This document shows positions 16,697 through 26,866 of a stretch of DNA of 64,000 bases, in pieces (position 1 is the stretch's first letter; each line of letters starts with the position of its first letter). The DNA comes from Streptomyces althioticus (lineage in GTDB: Bacteria > Actinomycetota > Actinomycetes > Streptomycetales > Streptomycetaceae), in contig BMSW01000004.1 of NCBI GenBank assembly GCA_014649355.1, forward strand, positions 78,608-142,607, given 5' to 3'. The notes below the pieces were generated by a model. The model had not been told where the DNA came from. It saw nothing but the letters and a program-made list of their open reading frames with translations, and ran no database searches. The position numbers were made by a program, and so were the translations under genes.

Positions 16697-18097
16697 GTGA
16701 CTATTCGCCTGTACGACACCAGCGCCCGGCAGATCCGTGACTTCACCCCGCTCCGGCAGGGCTGCGTCTCGATCTACCTGTGTGGTGCCACCGTGCAGGC
16801 GGCGCCCCACATCGGCCACATCCGCTCGGGCCTGAACTTCGACATCATGCGCCGCTGGTTCGAGTACCGCGGCCTGGACGTGACGTTCATCCGCAACGTC
16901 ACGGACATCGACGACAAGATCATCGCCAAGTCCGCCGAGCAGGGCCGCCCCTGGTGGGCCATCGGGTACGAGAACGAGCGCGCCTTCAGCGACGGCTACC
17001 GCGCGCTCGGCTGCCTCCCCCCGACGTACGAGCCGCGCGCCACCGGCCACATCACCGAGATGGTCGAGATGATGCGCGGCCTGATCGAGCGCGGGTACGC
17101 CTACGAGGCCGACGGCAACGTGTACTTCGCCGTGACGTCGTTCCCCGACTACCTCGAGCTGTCCAACCAGGAGCTGGACAACCTGCTCCAGCCGTCCGGC
17201 GACGGCGAGACCGGCAAGCGGGACCCGCGCGACTTCGCGATGTGGAAGGCGGCCAAGCCGGGCGAGCCGAGCTGGGAGACGCCGTGGGGACGCGGGCGCC
17301 CGGGCTGGCACCTGGAGTGCTCGGCGATGGCGCACAAGTACCTCGGCGCCGCCTTCGACATCCACGGCGGCGGCCTGGACCTGATCTTCCCGCACCACGA
17401 GAACGAGATCGCCCAGGCCAAGGCCTACGGCGACGAGTTCGCCCGGTACTGGGTGCACAACGCCTGGGTCACCATGAGCGGCGAGAAGATGTCGAAGTCG
17501 CTCGGCAACTCGGTGCTGGTCAGCGAGATGGTCAAGCGCTGGCGGCCCATCGTGCTCCGCTACTACCTGGGCACCCCGCACTACCGGTCGATGATCGAGT
17601 ACAGCGAGGAGGCCCTGCGCGAGGCCGAGTCCGCGTTCGCGCGGATCGAGGGCTTCGTGCAGCGCGTGGTGGAGAAGGCCGGCGGGGCCGTCGAGCCCGC
17701 CGCCGAGGTGCCGCCCGCGTTCGCCGAGGCGATGGACGACGACCTGGGCGTCCCGCAGGCGCTCGCCGTCGTGCACACGGCGGTCCGGCAGGGCAACAGC
17801 GCGCTGGCCGCCGACGACAAGGAGGAGGCGGTCGCCCGCCTCGCCGAGGTCCGCGCCATGCTCGGCGTGCTCGGACTCGACCCGCTGGACCCGCACTGGG
17901 CCGGCGACGACGGCCGCGGGGACGACCTGCACGGCGTCGTCGACACCCTGGTCCGCATGGTCCTCGACCAGCGCGAGGCCGCCCGGGCCCGCAAGGACTG
18001 GCCCACCGCGGACGCCATCCGCGACCAGCTCAACCAGTCCGGGCTGGCCATCGAGGACGGCCCGCAGGGACCGCGCTGGAGCCTCGGCCCCCGCTGA
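16697..18097 (+). CDS. cysS: cysteinyl-tRNA synthetase
   Basis: 466 residues, standard for the enzyme. It attaches Cys to tRNA-Cys. Class I signatures are present: HIGH as [10 protein letters not shown] (about residues 40-49) and KMSKS as [10 protein letters not shown] (about residue 265). Zinc ligands are recognisable as the Cys in IYLCGATVQ, the Cys in WHLECSAM and the His in FPHHENE. The C-terminal DALR-like helical domain follows. GTG 16697 is chosen because TACCCT (16685-16690) lies 6 nt upstream (leaderless) and the product then starts [12 protein letters not shown]. It is not the MshC paralogue: length and the full tRNA-binding part fit CysS. Confidence 0.95.
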   Translation: MTIRLYDTSARQIRDFTPLRQGCVSIYLCGATVQAAPHIGHIRSGLNFDIMRRWFEYRGLDVTFIRNVTDIDDKIIAKSAEQGRPWWAIGYENERAFSDGYRALGCLPPTYEPRATGHITEMVEMMRGLIERGYAYEADGNVYFAVTSFPDYLELSNQELDNLLQPSGDGETGKRDPRDFAMWKAAKPGEPSWETPWGRGRPGWHLECSAMAHKYLGAAFDIHGGGLDLIFPHHENEIAQAKAYGDEFARYWVHNAWVTMSGEKMSKSLGNSVLVSEMVKRWRPIVLRYYLGTPHYRSMIEYSEEALREAESAFARIEGFVQRVVEKAGGAVEPAAEVPPAFAEAMDDDLGVPQALAVVHTAVRQGNSALAADDKEEAVARLAEVRAMLGVLGLDPLDPHWAGDDGRGDDLHGVVDTLVRMVLDQREAARARKDWPTADAIRDQLNQSGLAIEDGPQGPRWSLGPR

Positions 18098-18307
18098 GGC
18101 GCCGCCGCGTGTCCCGACCGCGGTCGGCCGCGGAACCGCCGTGGACCGGCCCGCGGACCCGGTCCGGGGCCTCCCGGTCCCGGCCGCGCGCAAGATCGAG
18201 TGTGCTGTCCGGGCCGCCGGGCGGCACACTGCACAGGCACACCCACGAACACGGGAGCGCCCACCCACGTGGGCGCACTCCCACGACTTCACGGAGACGG
18301 ATACCTC

Positions 18308-19246
18308 ATGGCCGCGAACAACCGCCGCATGTCCGGCAAGAAGGGCGCGCAGGTCGGCAGTGGCGGCCAGCGACGCCGGGGCCTGGAAGGCAAGGGCCCG
18401 ACCCCGCCCGCCGAGATGCGCAAGGGGCACGCCAAGCAGCGCGCCGCCCAGGCGAAGGCCCGGCGCGCCCAGGGCCGCACCACCCAGCGGCGCGGCGGCC
18501 GGTCCGCCTCCGAGCTGGTCGTCGGCCGCAACCCGGTCGTCGAGGCGCTGCGCGGGGGAGTGCCCGCCTCCACGCTGTACGTCCAGCAGTTCATCGACAA
18601 CGACGAGCGGGTGCGTGAGGCGCTCCAGCTCGCGGCCGACCGCGGCGGGATCAACCTCATGGAGGCGCCCCGCCCCGAGCTCGACCGCATGACCAACGGC
18701 CTCAACCACCAGGGCCTGGTCCTCCAGGTCCCGCCGTACGAGTACGCGCACCCCGAGGACCTGGTCGCCGCCGCGCACGACGAGGGCGAGGACCCGCTGA
18801 TCGTCGCGCTCGACGGGGTCACCGACCCGCGCAACCTCGGCGCGGTCGTCCGGTCCGTCTCCGCGTTCGGCGGGCACGGCGTGCTCGTGCCGGAGCGGCG
18901 GGCGGCCGGGATGACCGCCGGCGCGTGGAAGACGTCCGCGGGCACCGCCGCGCGGACGCCCGTCGCCCGCGCGACGAACCTGACGCGGGCGCTGGAGGCG
19001 TACAAGAAGGCGGGTGTCCTCGTCGTCGGTCTCGCCGCCGACGGGGAGGCCGAGCTGGGCGACGTCGAGGCGCTGGACGGGCCGGTCGTGATCGTCGTCG
19101 GCAGCGAGGGCAAGGGCCTGTCGCGGCTGGTCGGCGAGACCTGCGACGTGCGGGTGCGGATCCCGATGCCGGGCGGCGCGGAGTCGCTCAACGCCGGTGT
19201 GGCGGCGGGCATCGTGCTGTACGAGGCGGCGCGCCGCCGTAGCTGA
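18308..19246 (+). CDS. rlmB: 23S rRNA 2'-O-ribose methyltransferase (RlmB/TrmH family)
   Basis: 312 residues. The first 70 residues are a Lys/Arg/Gly-rich RNA-binding extension ([20 protein letters not shown] onward) common in actinobacterial members. The SpoU substrate-binding domain starts [16 protein letters not shown]. The SPOUT methyltransferase domain has [13 protein letters not shown] (motif 1), [16 protein letters not shown] (motif 2) and [23 protein letters not shown] (motif 3, SAM knot). By homology it methylates G2251 of 23S rRNA. ATG 18308 is used. The 210-bp gap after cysS shows no gene. Confidence 0.9.
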   Translation: MAANNRRMSGKKGAQVGSGGQRRRGLEGKGPTPPAEMRKGHAKQRAAQAKARRAQGRTTQRRGGRSASELVVGRNPVVEALRGGVPASTLYVQQFIDNDERVREALQLAADRGGINLMEAPRPELDRMTNGLNHQGLVLQVPPYEYAHPEDLVAAAHDEGEDPLIVALDGVTDPRNLGAVVRSVSAFGGHGVLVPERRAAGMTAGAWKTSAGTAARTPVARATNLTRALEAYKKAGVLVVGLAADGEAELGDVEALDGPVVIVVGSEGKGLSRLVGETCDVRVRIPMPGGAESLNAGVAAGIVLYEAARRRS

Positions 19247-19364
19247 ACGGGTGTGCGACTCCGTCACCCACTTGGTGGATTCCGGAGGGTCCGGACCGGC
19301 TTGACGCGGTCCGGACACATCTGGCCGGTCAAGGCAGTGTCCTAACGCCTTGTCACTCGGTTAG

Positions 19365-21023
19365 ATGAGTGTGGACACCAGAACACCACCCCGCACACCC
19401 ACGGGGGCCCGCTCGTCGGGACTCGACGACGCTCCCGCGCTGAGCATGGTGAAGGTGCCGAGCGATCCGGCGCAGGTCATCGTGAACCACGCCAGCTTCC
19501 GTGTGCAGCTGGCCGCCCCGGCGCGCGGCGTCCGGTCGCCGCGGATCGCACGGCATACGACCGCCGCCGAGGACACCGCGCGGATCCCCGTCGTCACCAC
19601 CGTGGGCGCGGGTCAGGCCGCCCCGCGCCGCCGTCCCGTCGTGTGGAGCGGCAGGTCCGCCCCCGACGACACCGGCGCCCACCGCCTCCTCCAGGCCGTA
19701 CGGCACGGGGGCCTGCGCCACGCCGACGAGCCGCTCACCGACTCCGGGAGCACCCGGATCCTGCCGCAGCAGGGCGGCGGGTACGGGTACGACGACGACA
19801 CCCAGCCGCTGGAGAGCCCGTTCGTCGGCGCCCAGCGCGGCCACTCCGACGGGCCGCTGCTGCCCCCGATGCGCACGGTCGGCAGCGCCTACGACGAGGA
19901 CGGCCACGCGCCCCTCGACGAGGACACGTACGAGCCCGCGTACGAGATCGAGGAGCGGCACGAGGGCGGCCGGCGCGCCCGGCGGCACGGCGACGACCCG
20001 GCGCGCCACGCGTACTATCCCGGGCGCCGGATGAACCTGGGCGTGGTGCTGCTCCCGCTGCGCGTCTTCCTCGGCGGGATCTCCGTCTACGCGGGGATGA
20101 GCAAGCTGTGCGACCCGCTCTACTTCGACGGCGGGCCGCGCGGGTCCATGGTCAAGTGGCTGCACAGCCTGCACCCGTGGGACGTCGCCGAGCCGCTGCG
20201 GCAGTTCGCGCTCGCCCACCCCGTCGGCACGGGGCTCGCCATCGCCTTCGCCCAGGTCGTCGTCGGCGTCCTCACCGTCCTCGGCTGCTGGCAGCGGGTG
20301 GCCGCCGGCGTCGGGGCGATGCTGTCGGCGGCGCTGCTGGTGAGCGTGAGCTGGAAGAGCGCCCCCGTCTACGAGACGCCCGACATCATCTACCTCGCCG
20401 CCTGGTCGCCGCTGATCATCGCGGGCGCGCCCGTCTACTCCGTCGACGGCAGCCTCGCGGGCCGCGCCTGGCGGCGGCTCGGGCCGCGCGCCGACATCTG
20501 GGACCTGCGGCGCTACGTGCTGCGCCGCGGGGCGCTCGTCACGTTCGTGGTGTGCGGGTCCAGCATGCTCGTGGGCGCGCTGCTCGGCGGGGCCGTCCGG
20601 GACGCGGACCGGGTGGTCGTGCCCGGCCCCGGAGAGGCGCCGCGCAACAACCTGCCGGGATCCCCGCTGCCGGAGGAGTCCGGTGAGCGGGAGGAGAAGG
20701 GCGACAAGGGGACGCCGTCCGCGTCCGACTCGCCCACGCGGGGTGCCACGTCCAGCTCGGCCGGCCCGTCCGCGGGGACGAGCAGCACCCCCGGCGCCAC
20801 CCAGGGCGCGGGCGCCGTCACCGGGGCGCCCAGCCAGACGCAGGGCAGCACGGGGCAGGCCCCGCCGCAGCAGTCCTCCCCGGAGGGCCAGGCGCCGAGC
20901 ACCACCGCCGGTCCGACCTCGGGCGGCGGCGACGGCTCCGGCAGCAGCGGGGGCGGCACGCCCGGCGGCGACGACGGCGGCTCCTCCGACCGGCCCGGCC
21001 TGGTGGGCGGCCTGCTGGGGTAG
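19365..21023 (+). CDS. DoxX-like membrane protein with long disordered tails
   Basis: 552 residues. Residues 1-220 are soluble and low in structure, rich in Asp, Arg, Gly and Tyr (YGYDDDTQPLE and similar). Residues 222-400 form a DoxX/SURF4-like module: RMNLGVVLLPLRVFLGGISVYAGMSKL, then helices around 285-330, and the WSPLIIAGAPVYSVDG segment. A further helix (RRGALVTFVVCGSSMLVGALLGG) follows near 385-410. The last 130 residues are a Ser/Gly/Thr/Pro tail. DoxX domains accompany quinone or thiol redox processes, but this protein is uncharacterised. The start ATG 19365 is a little uncertain; GTG 19371 is possible. Confidence 0.8.
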   Translation: MSVDTRTPPRTPTGARSSGLDDAPALSMVKVPSDPAQVIVNHASFRVQLAAPARGVRSPRIARHTTAAEDTARIPVVTTVGAGQAAPRRRPVVWSGRSAPDDTGAHRLLQAVRHGGLRHADEPLTDSGSTRILPQQGGGYGYDDDTQPLESPFVGAQRGHSDGPLLPPMRTVGSAYDEDGHAPLDEDTYEPAYEIEERHEGGRRARRHGDDPARHAYYPGRRMNLGVVLLPLRVFLGGISVYAGMSKLCDPLYFDGGPRGSMVKWLHSLHPWDVAEPLRQFALAHPVGTGLAIAFAQVVVGVLTVLGCWQRVAAGVGAMLSAALLVSVSWKSAPVYETPDIIYLAAWSPLIIAGAPVYSVDGSLAGRAWRRLGPRADIWDLRRYVLRRGALVTFVVCGSSMLVGALLGGAVRDADRVVVPGPGEAPRNNLPGSPLPEESGEREEKGDKGTPSASDSPTRGATSSSAGPSAGTSSTPGATQGAGAVTGAPSQTQGSTGQAPPQQSSPEGQAPSTTAGPTSGGGDGSGSSGGGTPGGDDGGSSDRPGLVGGLLG

Positions 21024-21048
21024 CGGACGTCCGCCGGTACGACAGCGA

Positions 21049-21077
21049 GGTCCCCGTACGCGATGGCGTACGGGACC
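21049..21077. terminator. terminator between the DoxX gene and the nucleotidyltransferase gene
   Basis: GGTCCCCGTACGC (21049-21061) pairs with GCGTACGGGACC (21066-21077) with one bulged C and a 4-nt loop, between convergent genes. Confidence 0.75.
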
Positions 21078-21101
21078 CCGCTGCTTCTGCTCGTGGCGGC
21101 C

Positions 21102-21833
21102 TCAACGCCCGTGGGAGGCGAGCTCCTTGGCGGCCTCGGTGAGGTCCTTGGCGGTGTCGATGGCCCGCCAGTAGGAGCCCTGCGGGATCGTGAACCCGGC
21201 GAGCCGGCGCTCGCGCGCGAGGTGCGGGAACGTGGTGCGCTCGTGGTCACCGCGCTCCGGGAGCAGGCCGGCGAACTCGGGGGAGAAGACGTAGACGCCC
21301 GCGTTGATCTCGAACGTGGACGGCGGGGCCTCGATGAAGTCCGTGATCAGACCGAACCCGTCGGTGCGGACCGCGCCCCACGGGAGGCGCGGGCGGGCCA
21401 GCGCGACGGTGGCGACGGCGTCCCGCTCGGCGTGGAAGTCGGCCATGTCACGCAGCGAGAAGCGGGTCCAGATGTCGCCGTTGGTGGCGAACCAGGGCCG
21501 GTCGGGGTGCGGCAGACGGGCGGCGGCGTACTTCAGTCCGCCGCCGCGGCCGAGGGGCTCCGTCTCGACGACGGTGGTGACGGAGACGGGCAGGTCGGTG
21601 GTCTCGAGCCACTTCTCCAGCACCTCGGCGAGATGGCCGCAGGAGACGACGACGTCGGTGACGCCCTCCTCGGCGAGCCAGGTCAGCTGGTGGCCGATGA
21701 TCGGGGTTCCCGTGCCGGGGATCTCGACCATCGGCTTGGGCCGGTCGTCGGTGTACGGACGGAGCCGGGATCCCTGGCCGCCGGCCAGGACTACGGCTTG
21801 CGTGGGGCGGGACACGGCACGCGGATCGGTCAT
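21102..21833 (-). CDS. sugar-1-phosphate nucleotidyltransferase
   Basis: 243 residues. The N-terminal nucleotide-binding signature is AVVLAGGQGSRLRPYTDDRPKPMVEI (residues 13-38), followed by VVVSCGHLAEVLEKWL, EPLGRGGGLKYAA (the L-GT-aGG-like loop) and FATNGDIWTRF with the metal-binding Asp. The fold is that of NDP-sugar pyrophosphorylases (GCD1/RmlA-like); the base and sugar cannot be assigned from sequence. A Mn/Mg-dependent NDP-glucose or NDP-mannose synthase is likely. TAAAGT (21840-21845) is 6 nt before ATG 21833, so the mRNA is probably leaderless. Confidence 0.88.
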   Translation of the reverse strand: MTDPRAVSRPTQAVVLAGGQGSRLRPYTDDRPKPMVEIPGTGTPIIGHQLTWLAEEGVTDVVVSCGHLAEVLEKWLETTDLPVSVTTVVETEPLGRGGGLKYAAARLPHPDRPWFATNGDIWTRFSLRDMADFHAERDAVATVALARPRLPWGAVRTDGFGLITDFIEAPPSTFEINAGVYVFSPEFAGLLPERGDHERTTFPHLARERRLAGFTIPQGSYWRAIDTAKDLTEAAKELASHGR

Positions 21834-21845
21834 GCCCGCACTTTA

Positions 21846-22307
21846 CGCGGCCGGGGGCCGCGGACCATGGGCGGACCGGGACGCGGGCGGTGTCACTGGA
21901 GCCCGCTCCGGACGCCCGGGTGCGAAGGGCGACGGCGCCTCGTCCCGACGGGCCGGAGGCAGTGCTGCCCGGGACGTGTGGCCGGGAGGGTGTCGTTGGC
22001 TCCGGCGCCGCTGGTGACGGTGAACGGCCCTGCCCTGCGTTGAGGCGCTGCGTGGCCGACCGGGCCCAGGTGGCCGACCGTCGGCGCAGAGCGGGGCGGG
22101 GCCTCGGTCCGGGGTCGGCTCTCAGCCCCGGTGGGCGCGGGGCGGTTGCGCCTGGCTGTCGGCCGGGCGGGACATGGTGCACCCGGCTGTCGGGTCCGGG
22201 GCGGGATGCAGGCGCGCGGCCGGATGCACCCGGCTGTCGGGCGGGTGGGCGCGGGCGCGGCCGGATGCCGGCCCGGCCGGGGCGCGGTCGGGTGTGCGGG
22301 GACGGCG
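21846..22307. other. intergenic region with degenerate GC-rich repeats
   Basis: No convincing gene. Between 22140 and 22260 a motif (C)ACCCGGCTGTCGGG recurs at about 22178 and 22225 with a weaker copy (GCCTGGCTGTCGG) at 22149, spaced irregularly and separated by GCGGCCGGATGC-type words. Open frames here have no protein-like composition. Confidence 0.55.
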
Positions 22308-22763
22308 TCAGTCGTTGGCCGCCACCACTCCCGAGGCGAACGACGTGTCGCAGACCGGGCGGGCGTAGGACTGGGCCTTGGTGGGGCCGTAGACGCGGAC
22401 GGCGGCCTTGCCGAGGGAGCGGGCGATGGAGGCGCAGTGCCCGGCGAGGGACGGGCGGTCGTTCACCGCCTGCTGGAGCTGGGTCAGGGCCGCGCCCGGG
22501 TCCTTCTTCTGGAGCTCCATCAGGAGCTTGTCCCGCAGGACGTCCTGCGGGGCGCGGGCGGCGGCCCGCGAGGAGGCGCCGGCGGCGGACGTGTCCGCGG
22601 CGGTGAGCACCGGACTCTGAGGCGTCCCCGACCAGTTGACCGACGCGACCGCGAGGGTTCCGGAGAGCACCAGGACGACGGGCAGGACGAGGGCGAGGGA
22701 GCGGCCGATCCGGCGGGCGGGGCCCCGGCCGCGTCGCGTCTGAGGGTGAATGGAGTGCGTCAC
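22308..22763 (-). CDS. exported or membrane-anchored hypothetical protein
   Basis: 151 residues. A basic N-terminus (RRGRGPARRIGRS) precedes one hydrophobic helix LALVLPVVLVLSGTLAVASV (about residues 24-43), so the rest is outside the membrane. The outer part has QDVLRDKLLMELQKKDPGAAL and two Cys (HCASIARS and PVCDTSF) that could form a disulfide. No family was recognised. GTG 22763 is supported by TACCCT (22771-22776) 7 nt upstream. It lies downstream of the msiK terminator in the same orientation. Confidence 0.75.
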   Translation of the reverse strand: MTHSIHPQTRRGRGPARRIGRSLALVLPVVLVLSGTLAVASVNWSGTPQSPVLTAADTSAAGASSRAAARAPQDVLRDKLLMELQKKDPGAALTQLQQAVNDRPSLAGHCASIARSLGKAAVRVYGPTKAQSYARPVCDTSFASGVVAAND

Positions 22764-22900
22764 GCGTGTGAGGGTAGCGTCCGGTAGCCGAGGTGAAACA
22801 TTCCGTCACCGTTACGGGGGACGGCGAACGCCGACTTTCGTGCCGCGTGTTGACGAGTTGGGGTAAATTGCCCGGATTGGTTGGGTATTTGTCGACAACG

Positions 22901-22936
22901 CGAGGGGCCCCGCAGCGCGTGCCGCGGGGCCCCTCG
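22901..22936 (-). terminator. msiK terminator
   Basis: A 13-bp perfect stem CGAGGGGCCCCGC (22901-22913) with its complement at 22924-22936 and a 10-nt loop, directly behind msiK. Confidence 0.88.
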
Positions 22937-22949
22937 GACGTCAACTCGC

Positions 22950-24038
<1,089 letters not shown>

Positions 24039-24121
24039 GTGAATGGTCCCCTTCTACCGGCAGGAACGTGCCGGACGATCCGAGTAGGAAGGTGATGCCA
24101 CGACGGGTGTTCCGTTGTGGT

Positions 24122-24180
24122 GTGTGGTCCACACGAGTGAACTGGCTCAGGACGGTACCTGGCGTTCACCTGCTTGTCAG
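24122..24180 (-). promoter_or_regulatory. msiK promoter with downstream palindrome
   Basis: On the minus strand CTGACA (24175-24180) and TACCGT (24152-24157) are spaced 17 bp and form a good promoter. The near-palindrome GTGTGG-T-CCACAC at 24122-24134 would lie about 10-25 nt into the transcript, where a repressor could block elongation or initiation. The promoter overlaps the last codons of the WYL gene. Confidence 0.6.
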
Positions 24181-25190
24181 CATGTTCCGGGCTGTGAATT
24201 TCGCGGAAACTTTCGATCCTGTTCGTATCGGTCGGCCAGGACCGTCACCGCCTCCGCGACCGCCCGCCGCAGTCCCGGCGGGCCCAGCACCTCCGCCTCC
24301 ACCCCCAGGCGCAGCAGATCGCCGGTGGCCACCGCCTCCGACTCCACCGGCAGCTCCACCTCCACCCAGCCGTCCGCGTCCGGCGGCCCCGCCCGGTCCA
24401 GCGCCCGCGCGCCCGCCGCCCCGAACTGCATCGGCAGCAGCTTCCGCCCGCGCGGGGACAGCCGCAGCCGGGCCGTGTCCTGCCGCAGCGCCGCCTCCAG
24501 CCGCCGCGAGGTCTCCGTCCAGTACGCGGCCAGGTCGAACCCGGCGGGCCGGAGGAACTCCTCGCCGGTCTCCTCCACCTCCTGGAACCGCGAGACGCGG
24601 TAGGTGCGCACCGCGTCGTCCGCGAGCGCGATCAGGTACCAGATGCCGCCCTTCAGTACGAGCCCCAGCGGACGCACCTCCCGCCGCACCTCGCCGCGCC
24701 AGCGCGCGTACCGGGTCCGCAGCACCCGCCGCTCCCACACCGCCCGCGCGACCGCCGCCAGGTGCGGCACCGGGTCGGCGTCCCGGAACCAGGCCGGCGC
24801 GTCGAGGTGGAACCGCTCGCGCACCCGCCGCGCCTGTTCCGCCAGCCCGCCCGGCAGCGCCGCCTCCACCTTGAGCTGGGCGCTCGCCAGGACCGCGCCG
24901 AGCCCCAGCTCACCGGCCGGCCCCGGCAGCCCCGCCAGGACCAGCGAACCGGCCTCCGCGTCGGTCAGCCCGGTCAGCCGCGTCCGGTAGCCCTCCACCA
25001 GACGGAAGCCGCCCTGCGGTCCGCGCTCGGTGCGTACCGGCACCCCGGACGCGCCGAGCGCCTCGACGTCCCGGTAGACGGTGCGCACCGACACCTCCAG
25101 TTCGGCGGCGAGTTGGGGCGCGGTCATGCGGCCGCGGTTCTGCAGCAGCAGGAGCAGGGTGAGGAGCCGGTCGGCACGCATGCGGCCCAT
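24177..25190 (-). CDS. WYL-domain transcriptional regulator (YafY type)
   Basis: 337 residues. The N-terminal HTH (RADRLLTLLLLLQNRGRMTA, then LAAELEVSVRTVYRDVEAL) is of the DeoR/YafY type, and residues 140-205 contain the WYL core (GIWYLIALADDAVRTYRVSRFQEVE; the tryptophan-tyrosine-leucine is at about 192). WYL domains sense nucleic-acid or small ligands. A 12-bp perfect inverted repeat lies in the divergent promoter region toward DUF3224, and is the obvious operator. ATG 25190 is used; ATG 25181 (MRADRLL) is equally possible. Confidence 0.88.
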   Translation of the reverse strand: MGRMRADRLLTLLLLLQNRGRMTAPQLAAELEVSVRTVYRDVEALGASGVPVRTERGPQGGFRLVEGYRTRLTGLTDAEAGSLVLAGLPGPAGELGLGAVLASAQLKVEAALPGGLAEQARRVRERFHLDAPAWFRDADPVPHLAAVARAVWERRVLRTRYARWRGEVRREVRPLGLVLKGGIWYLIALADDAVRTYRVSRFQEVEETGEEFLRPAGFDLAAYWTETSRRLEAALRQDTARLRLSPRGRKLLPMQFGAAGARALDRAGPPDADGWVEVELPVESEAVATGDLLRLGVEAEVLGPPGLRRAVAEAVTVLADRYEQDRKFPRNSQPGTC

Positions 25191-25205
25191 TCTCGGACCG
25201 CGACG

Positions 25206-25234
25206 CCGTACCTGACAGAGGGTGTCAGGTACGG
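25206..25234. promoter_or_regulatory. palindromic operator between the WYL regulator and DUF3224 genes
   Basis: CCGTACCTGACA (25206-25217), spacer GAGGG, and the exact complement TGTCAGGTACGG (25223-25234). It is centred 30 bp from the regulator start and 71 bp from the DUF3224 start. Autoregulation plus control of the divergent gene is the simplest reading. Confidence 0.8.
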
Positions 25235-25290
25235 CCGGGAAGCTGGGCGGCGCAGCACAGGACGACCCCGAACCCTGGAAGGGACCAGCC

Positions 25291-25707
25291 ATGCCCGTCA
25301 CCGAGACCGCCGGCCACTTCACCTTCGCCGACTGGAAGGAGAACCCCGTCTCGCCGGAGGACGTCTTCCCCCGGCTCGCACACGCCACCGTCGTCAACGC
25401 CTTCTCCGGAGGCGTCGAGGCCGAGGCCACCGTCTGCGACTACACGATCGCCTACGACACCGCCGTCACCGGCGCCTTCGCCGGGCTGGAACTCGTCACC
25501 GGCCGGGTCGACGGCCGCTCGGGCTCGTTCGTGCTGGAGGAGCGCGGCCGTTTCGCCGACGACGGCACCGTGCACTGCACGTTCGAGGTGGTCGAGGGCT
25601 CCGGCACCGGCGAGCTGACGGGGCTGCGCGGCACGGGCGGCTTCACCTACCGGCACGGCGAGACGAAGGTGCCGTACACCTTCGCGTACGAGGTGGGACG
25701 CGCCTGA
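25291..25707 (+). CDS. DUF3224 family protein
   Basis: 138 residues of the DUF3224 beta-barrel type: starts TETAGHFTFADWKENPVS, with EATVCDYTIAYDT, GAFAGLELVTGRVDGRSGSFV and a C-terminal GTGGFTYRHGETKVPYTF. The barrel resembles allene-oxide-cyclase-like lipocalin folds, but no activity is known. RBS GGAAGGGA lies at 25278-25285. The divergent WYL regulator and the operator between them suggest it is the regulated target. Confidence 0.82.
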   Translation: MPVTETAGHFTFADWKENPVSPEDVFPRLAHATVVNAFSGGVEAEATVCDYTIAYDTAVTGAFAGLELVTGRVDGRSGSFVLEERGRFADDGTVHCTFEVVEGSGTGELTGLRGTGGFTYRHGETKVPYTFAYEVGRA

Positions 25708-25741
25708 ATCAAGTGCGTGGCTCGGCGAATCCGGCACTGTG

Positions 25742-25747
25742 TACAGT
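25742..25747 (+). promoter_or_regulatory. putative -10 of tRNA-Thr
   Basis: TACAGT lies 30 bp before the tRNA. A matching -35 is not clear. Confidence 0.35.
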
Positions 25748-25777
25748 GGACCGCGCTTCGCGCGCGCCGCGCGCGCC

Positions 25778-25854
25778 GCCTCCTTAGCTCAGATGGTCAG
25801 AGCAGCTGTCTTGTAAACAGCAGGTCGTCGGTTCGAATCCGACAGGGGGCTCCA
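25778..25854 (+). tRNA. tRNA-Thr (anticodon TGT), with encoded CCA
   Basis: All arms fold. The acceptor stem GCCTCCT pairs with AGGGGGC (one G-T pair), the D arm is AGCTCAGATGGTCAGAGCA, the anticodon stem GCTGT/ACAGC encloses loop CTTGTAA with anticodon TGT, and the T arm contains GGTTCGAATCC. The discriminator is T and CCA is encoded at 25852-25854. It reads ACA, a rare codon in this GC-rich genome. Confidence 0.96.
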
Positions 25855-25864
25855 TCGACTCCCC

Positions 25865-25894
25865 CCCGGGCCGGACCTTCTCCGGCCCGGGTTT
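25865..25894 (+). terminator. tRNA-Thr terminator
   Basis: CCCGGGCCGGA (25865-25875) and TCCGGCCCGGG (25881-25891) form an 11-bp perfect stem with a 5-nt loop and a following TTT. Confidence 0.88.
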
Positions 25895-25911
25895 CCCGCT
25901 CCCGGCGTCCT

Positions 25912-26799
25912 TCACCGGGTACCGCCGCGCAGGCGGCGGGCGATCTCCAGGTCCGCCTCGCCCAGTGGGCGGCCCTCCTCGGTCTCCCACAGGCAGTTCT
26001 GCAGCACCCGCCCGTACGTCCACGCCCGGGCCCGCCCGCGGTCCAGGCCGAGCACCTCGGTCATCGCGTCGAAGCGCCACACCACGTCGCCGGGGTCGAA
26101 GTTGTTGGCGAGGGCGGGCCACAGGTCGAAACCGGGGTCGCCGGCGAGCGGCTTGGGGTCGATGGCGAGCCAGGGCGCGCGGTCGGCGGCGAGGACGTTC
26201 TCGTCGTGCAGGTCCCAGTGGAGCAGCCGGTCGCCGGGCTCGTCCGCGACCTCGCGCACGGCGGCCGCGCAGTCGGCGACCAGACGACGGGCCTCGGGGT
26301 CCTGGATGCGGTCGAGGACGGCGGGGGTGCGCTCCAGCATGGACGCGGCGATGTCGCCGAGACGGCGCATCCCCGTCGGCGCCGGGGTGGTGTGGAGGTG
26401 GGCCAGGAGGCGCGCGATCACCAGGACGCCCTCGTGGACGTCCGGCTGGTGGGCGAGCATCCGGGAGGAGTCGAGGCGCTCCAGCAGCATGGTGCCGGTC
26501 GGCTCGTCGTGGTCGAGGAGGCGGACCGCCCCGTCGCCGTTCCACAGGCGCAGGGCGACCGGCTCGCCCTCGCTCTCGTGGTCGCGGAGCTGGAGCTTGA
26601 GCACCGCCGGGGTGCCGTCGGCGCGGTCGACCGGGAGGACCAGGGCGCTGACGCCGTGCATGGGCGTCCCGGCGAGGCGCAGGTCCCAGCGGTCGACGAA
26701 CTCCGCGGCGAGGTCCGGGAGGGCGGCGACGAAGGCCCGCCCGGCCTCCTTGTTGAACTTGATCTGGGCCTCGGCGAGCTTCGCGGGGATGTCGATCAC
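25912..26799 (-). CDS. aminoglycoside/hydroxyurea-type antibiotic kinase family protein
   Basis: 295 residues of the APH(6)/hydroxyurea kinase family. The catalytic loop is LLHWDLHDENVLA, where Asp and Asn of the kinase Brenner motif are seen; the metal-binding segment is WLAIDPKPLAGDPGFDLWPAL. The upstream parts (SALVLPVDRADGTPAVLKL with the ATP-binding Lys, and GTMLLERLD) fit the N-lobe and hinge. Family members phosphorylate streptomycin (APH(6)) or hydroxyurea, but many have unknown natural substrates; resistance is possible but not shown. GTG 26799 follows TACCGT by 7 nt, so I prefer it to the GTG at 26808. Confidence 0.82.
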   Translation of the reverse strand: MIDIPAKLAEAQIKFNKEAGRAFVAALPDLAAEFVDRWDLRLAGTPMHGVSALVLPVDRADGTPAVLKLQLRDHESEGEPVALRLWNGDGAVRLLDHDEPTGTMLLERLDSSRMLAHQPDVHEGVLVIARLLAHLHTTPAPTGMRRLGDIAASMLERTPAVLDRIQDPEARRLVADCAAAVREVADEPGDRLLHWDLHDENVLAADRAPWLAIDPKPLAGDPGFDLWPALANNFDPGDVVWRFDAMTEVLGLDRGRARAWTYGRVLQNCLWETEEGRPLGEADLEIARRLRGGTR

Positions 26800-26866
26800 G
26801 CTTCGCACGGTAGTGGGGTACGGGGGCGGGGCGCGCCCGATTTCCCGGGCGCCCGTGCACGGGTGG

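Noticed and set aside
16073..19318. Open frame of over 1000 codons antisense to cysS and rlmB
   Set aside because: High GC removes stop codons; it crosses the whole of two well supported genes on the other strand and has no recognisable protein features.
21846..22307. Candidate small genes upstream of the exported protein gene
   Set aside because: Only low-complexity GC-rich words; no consistent codon bias or start context.
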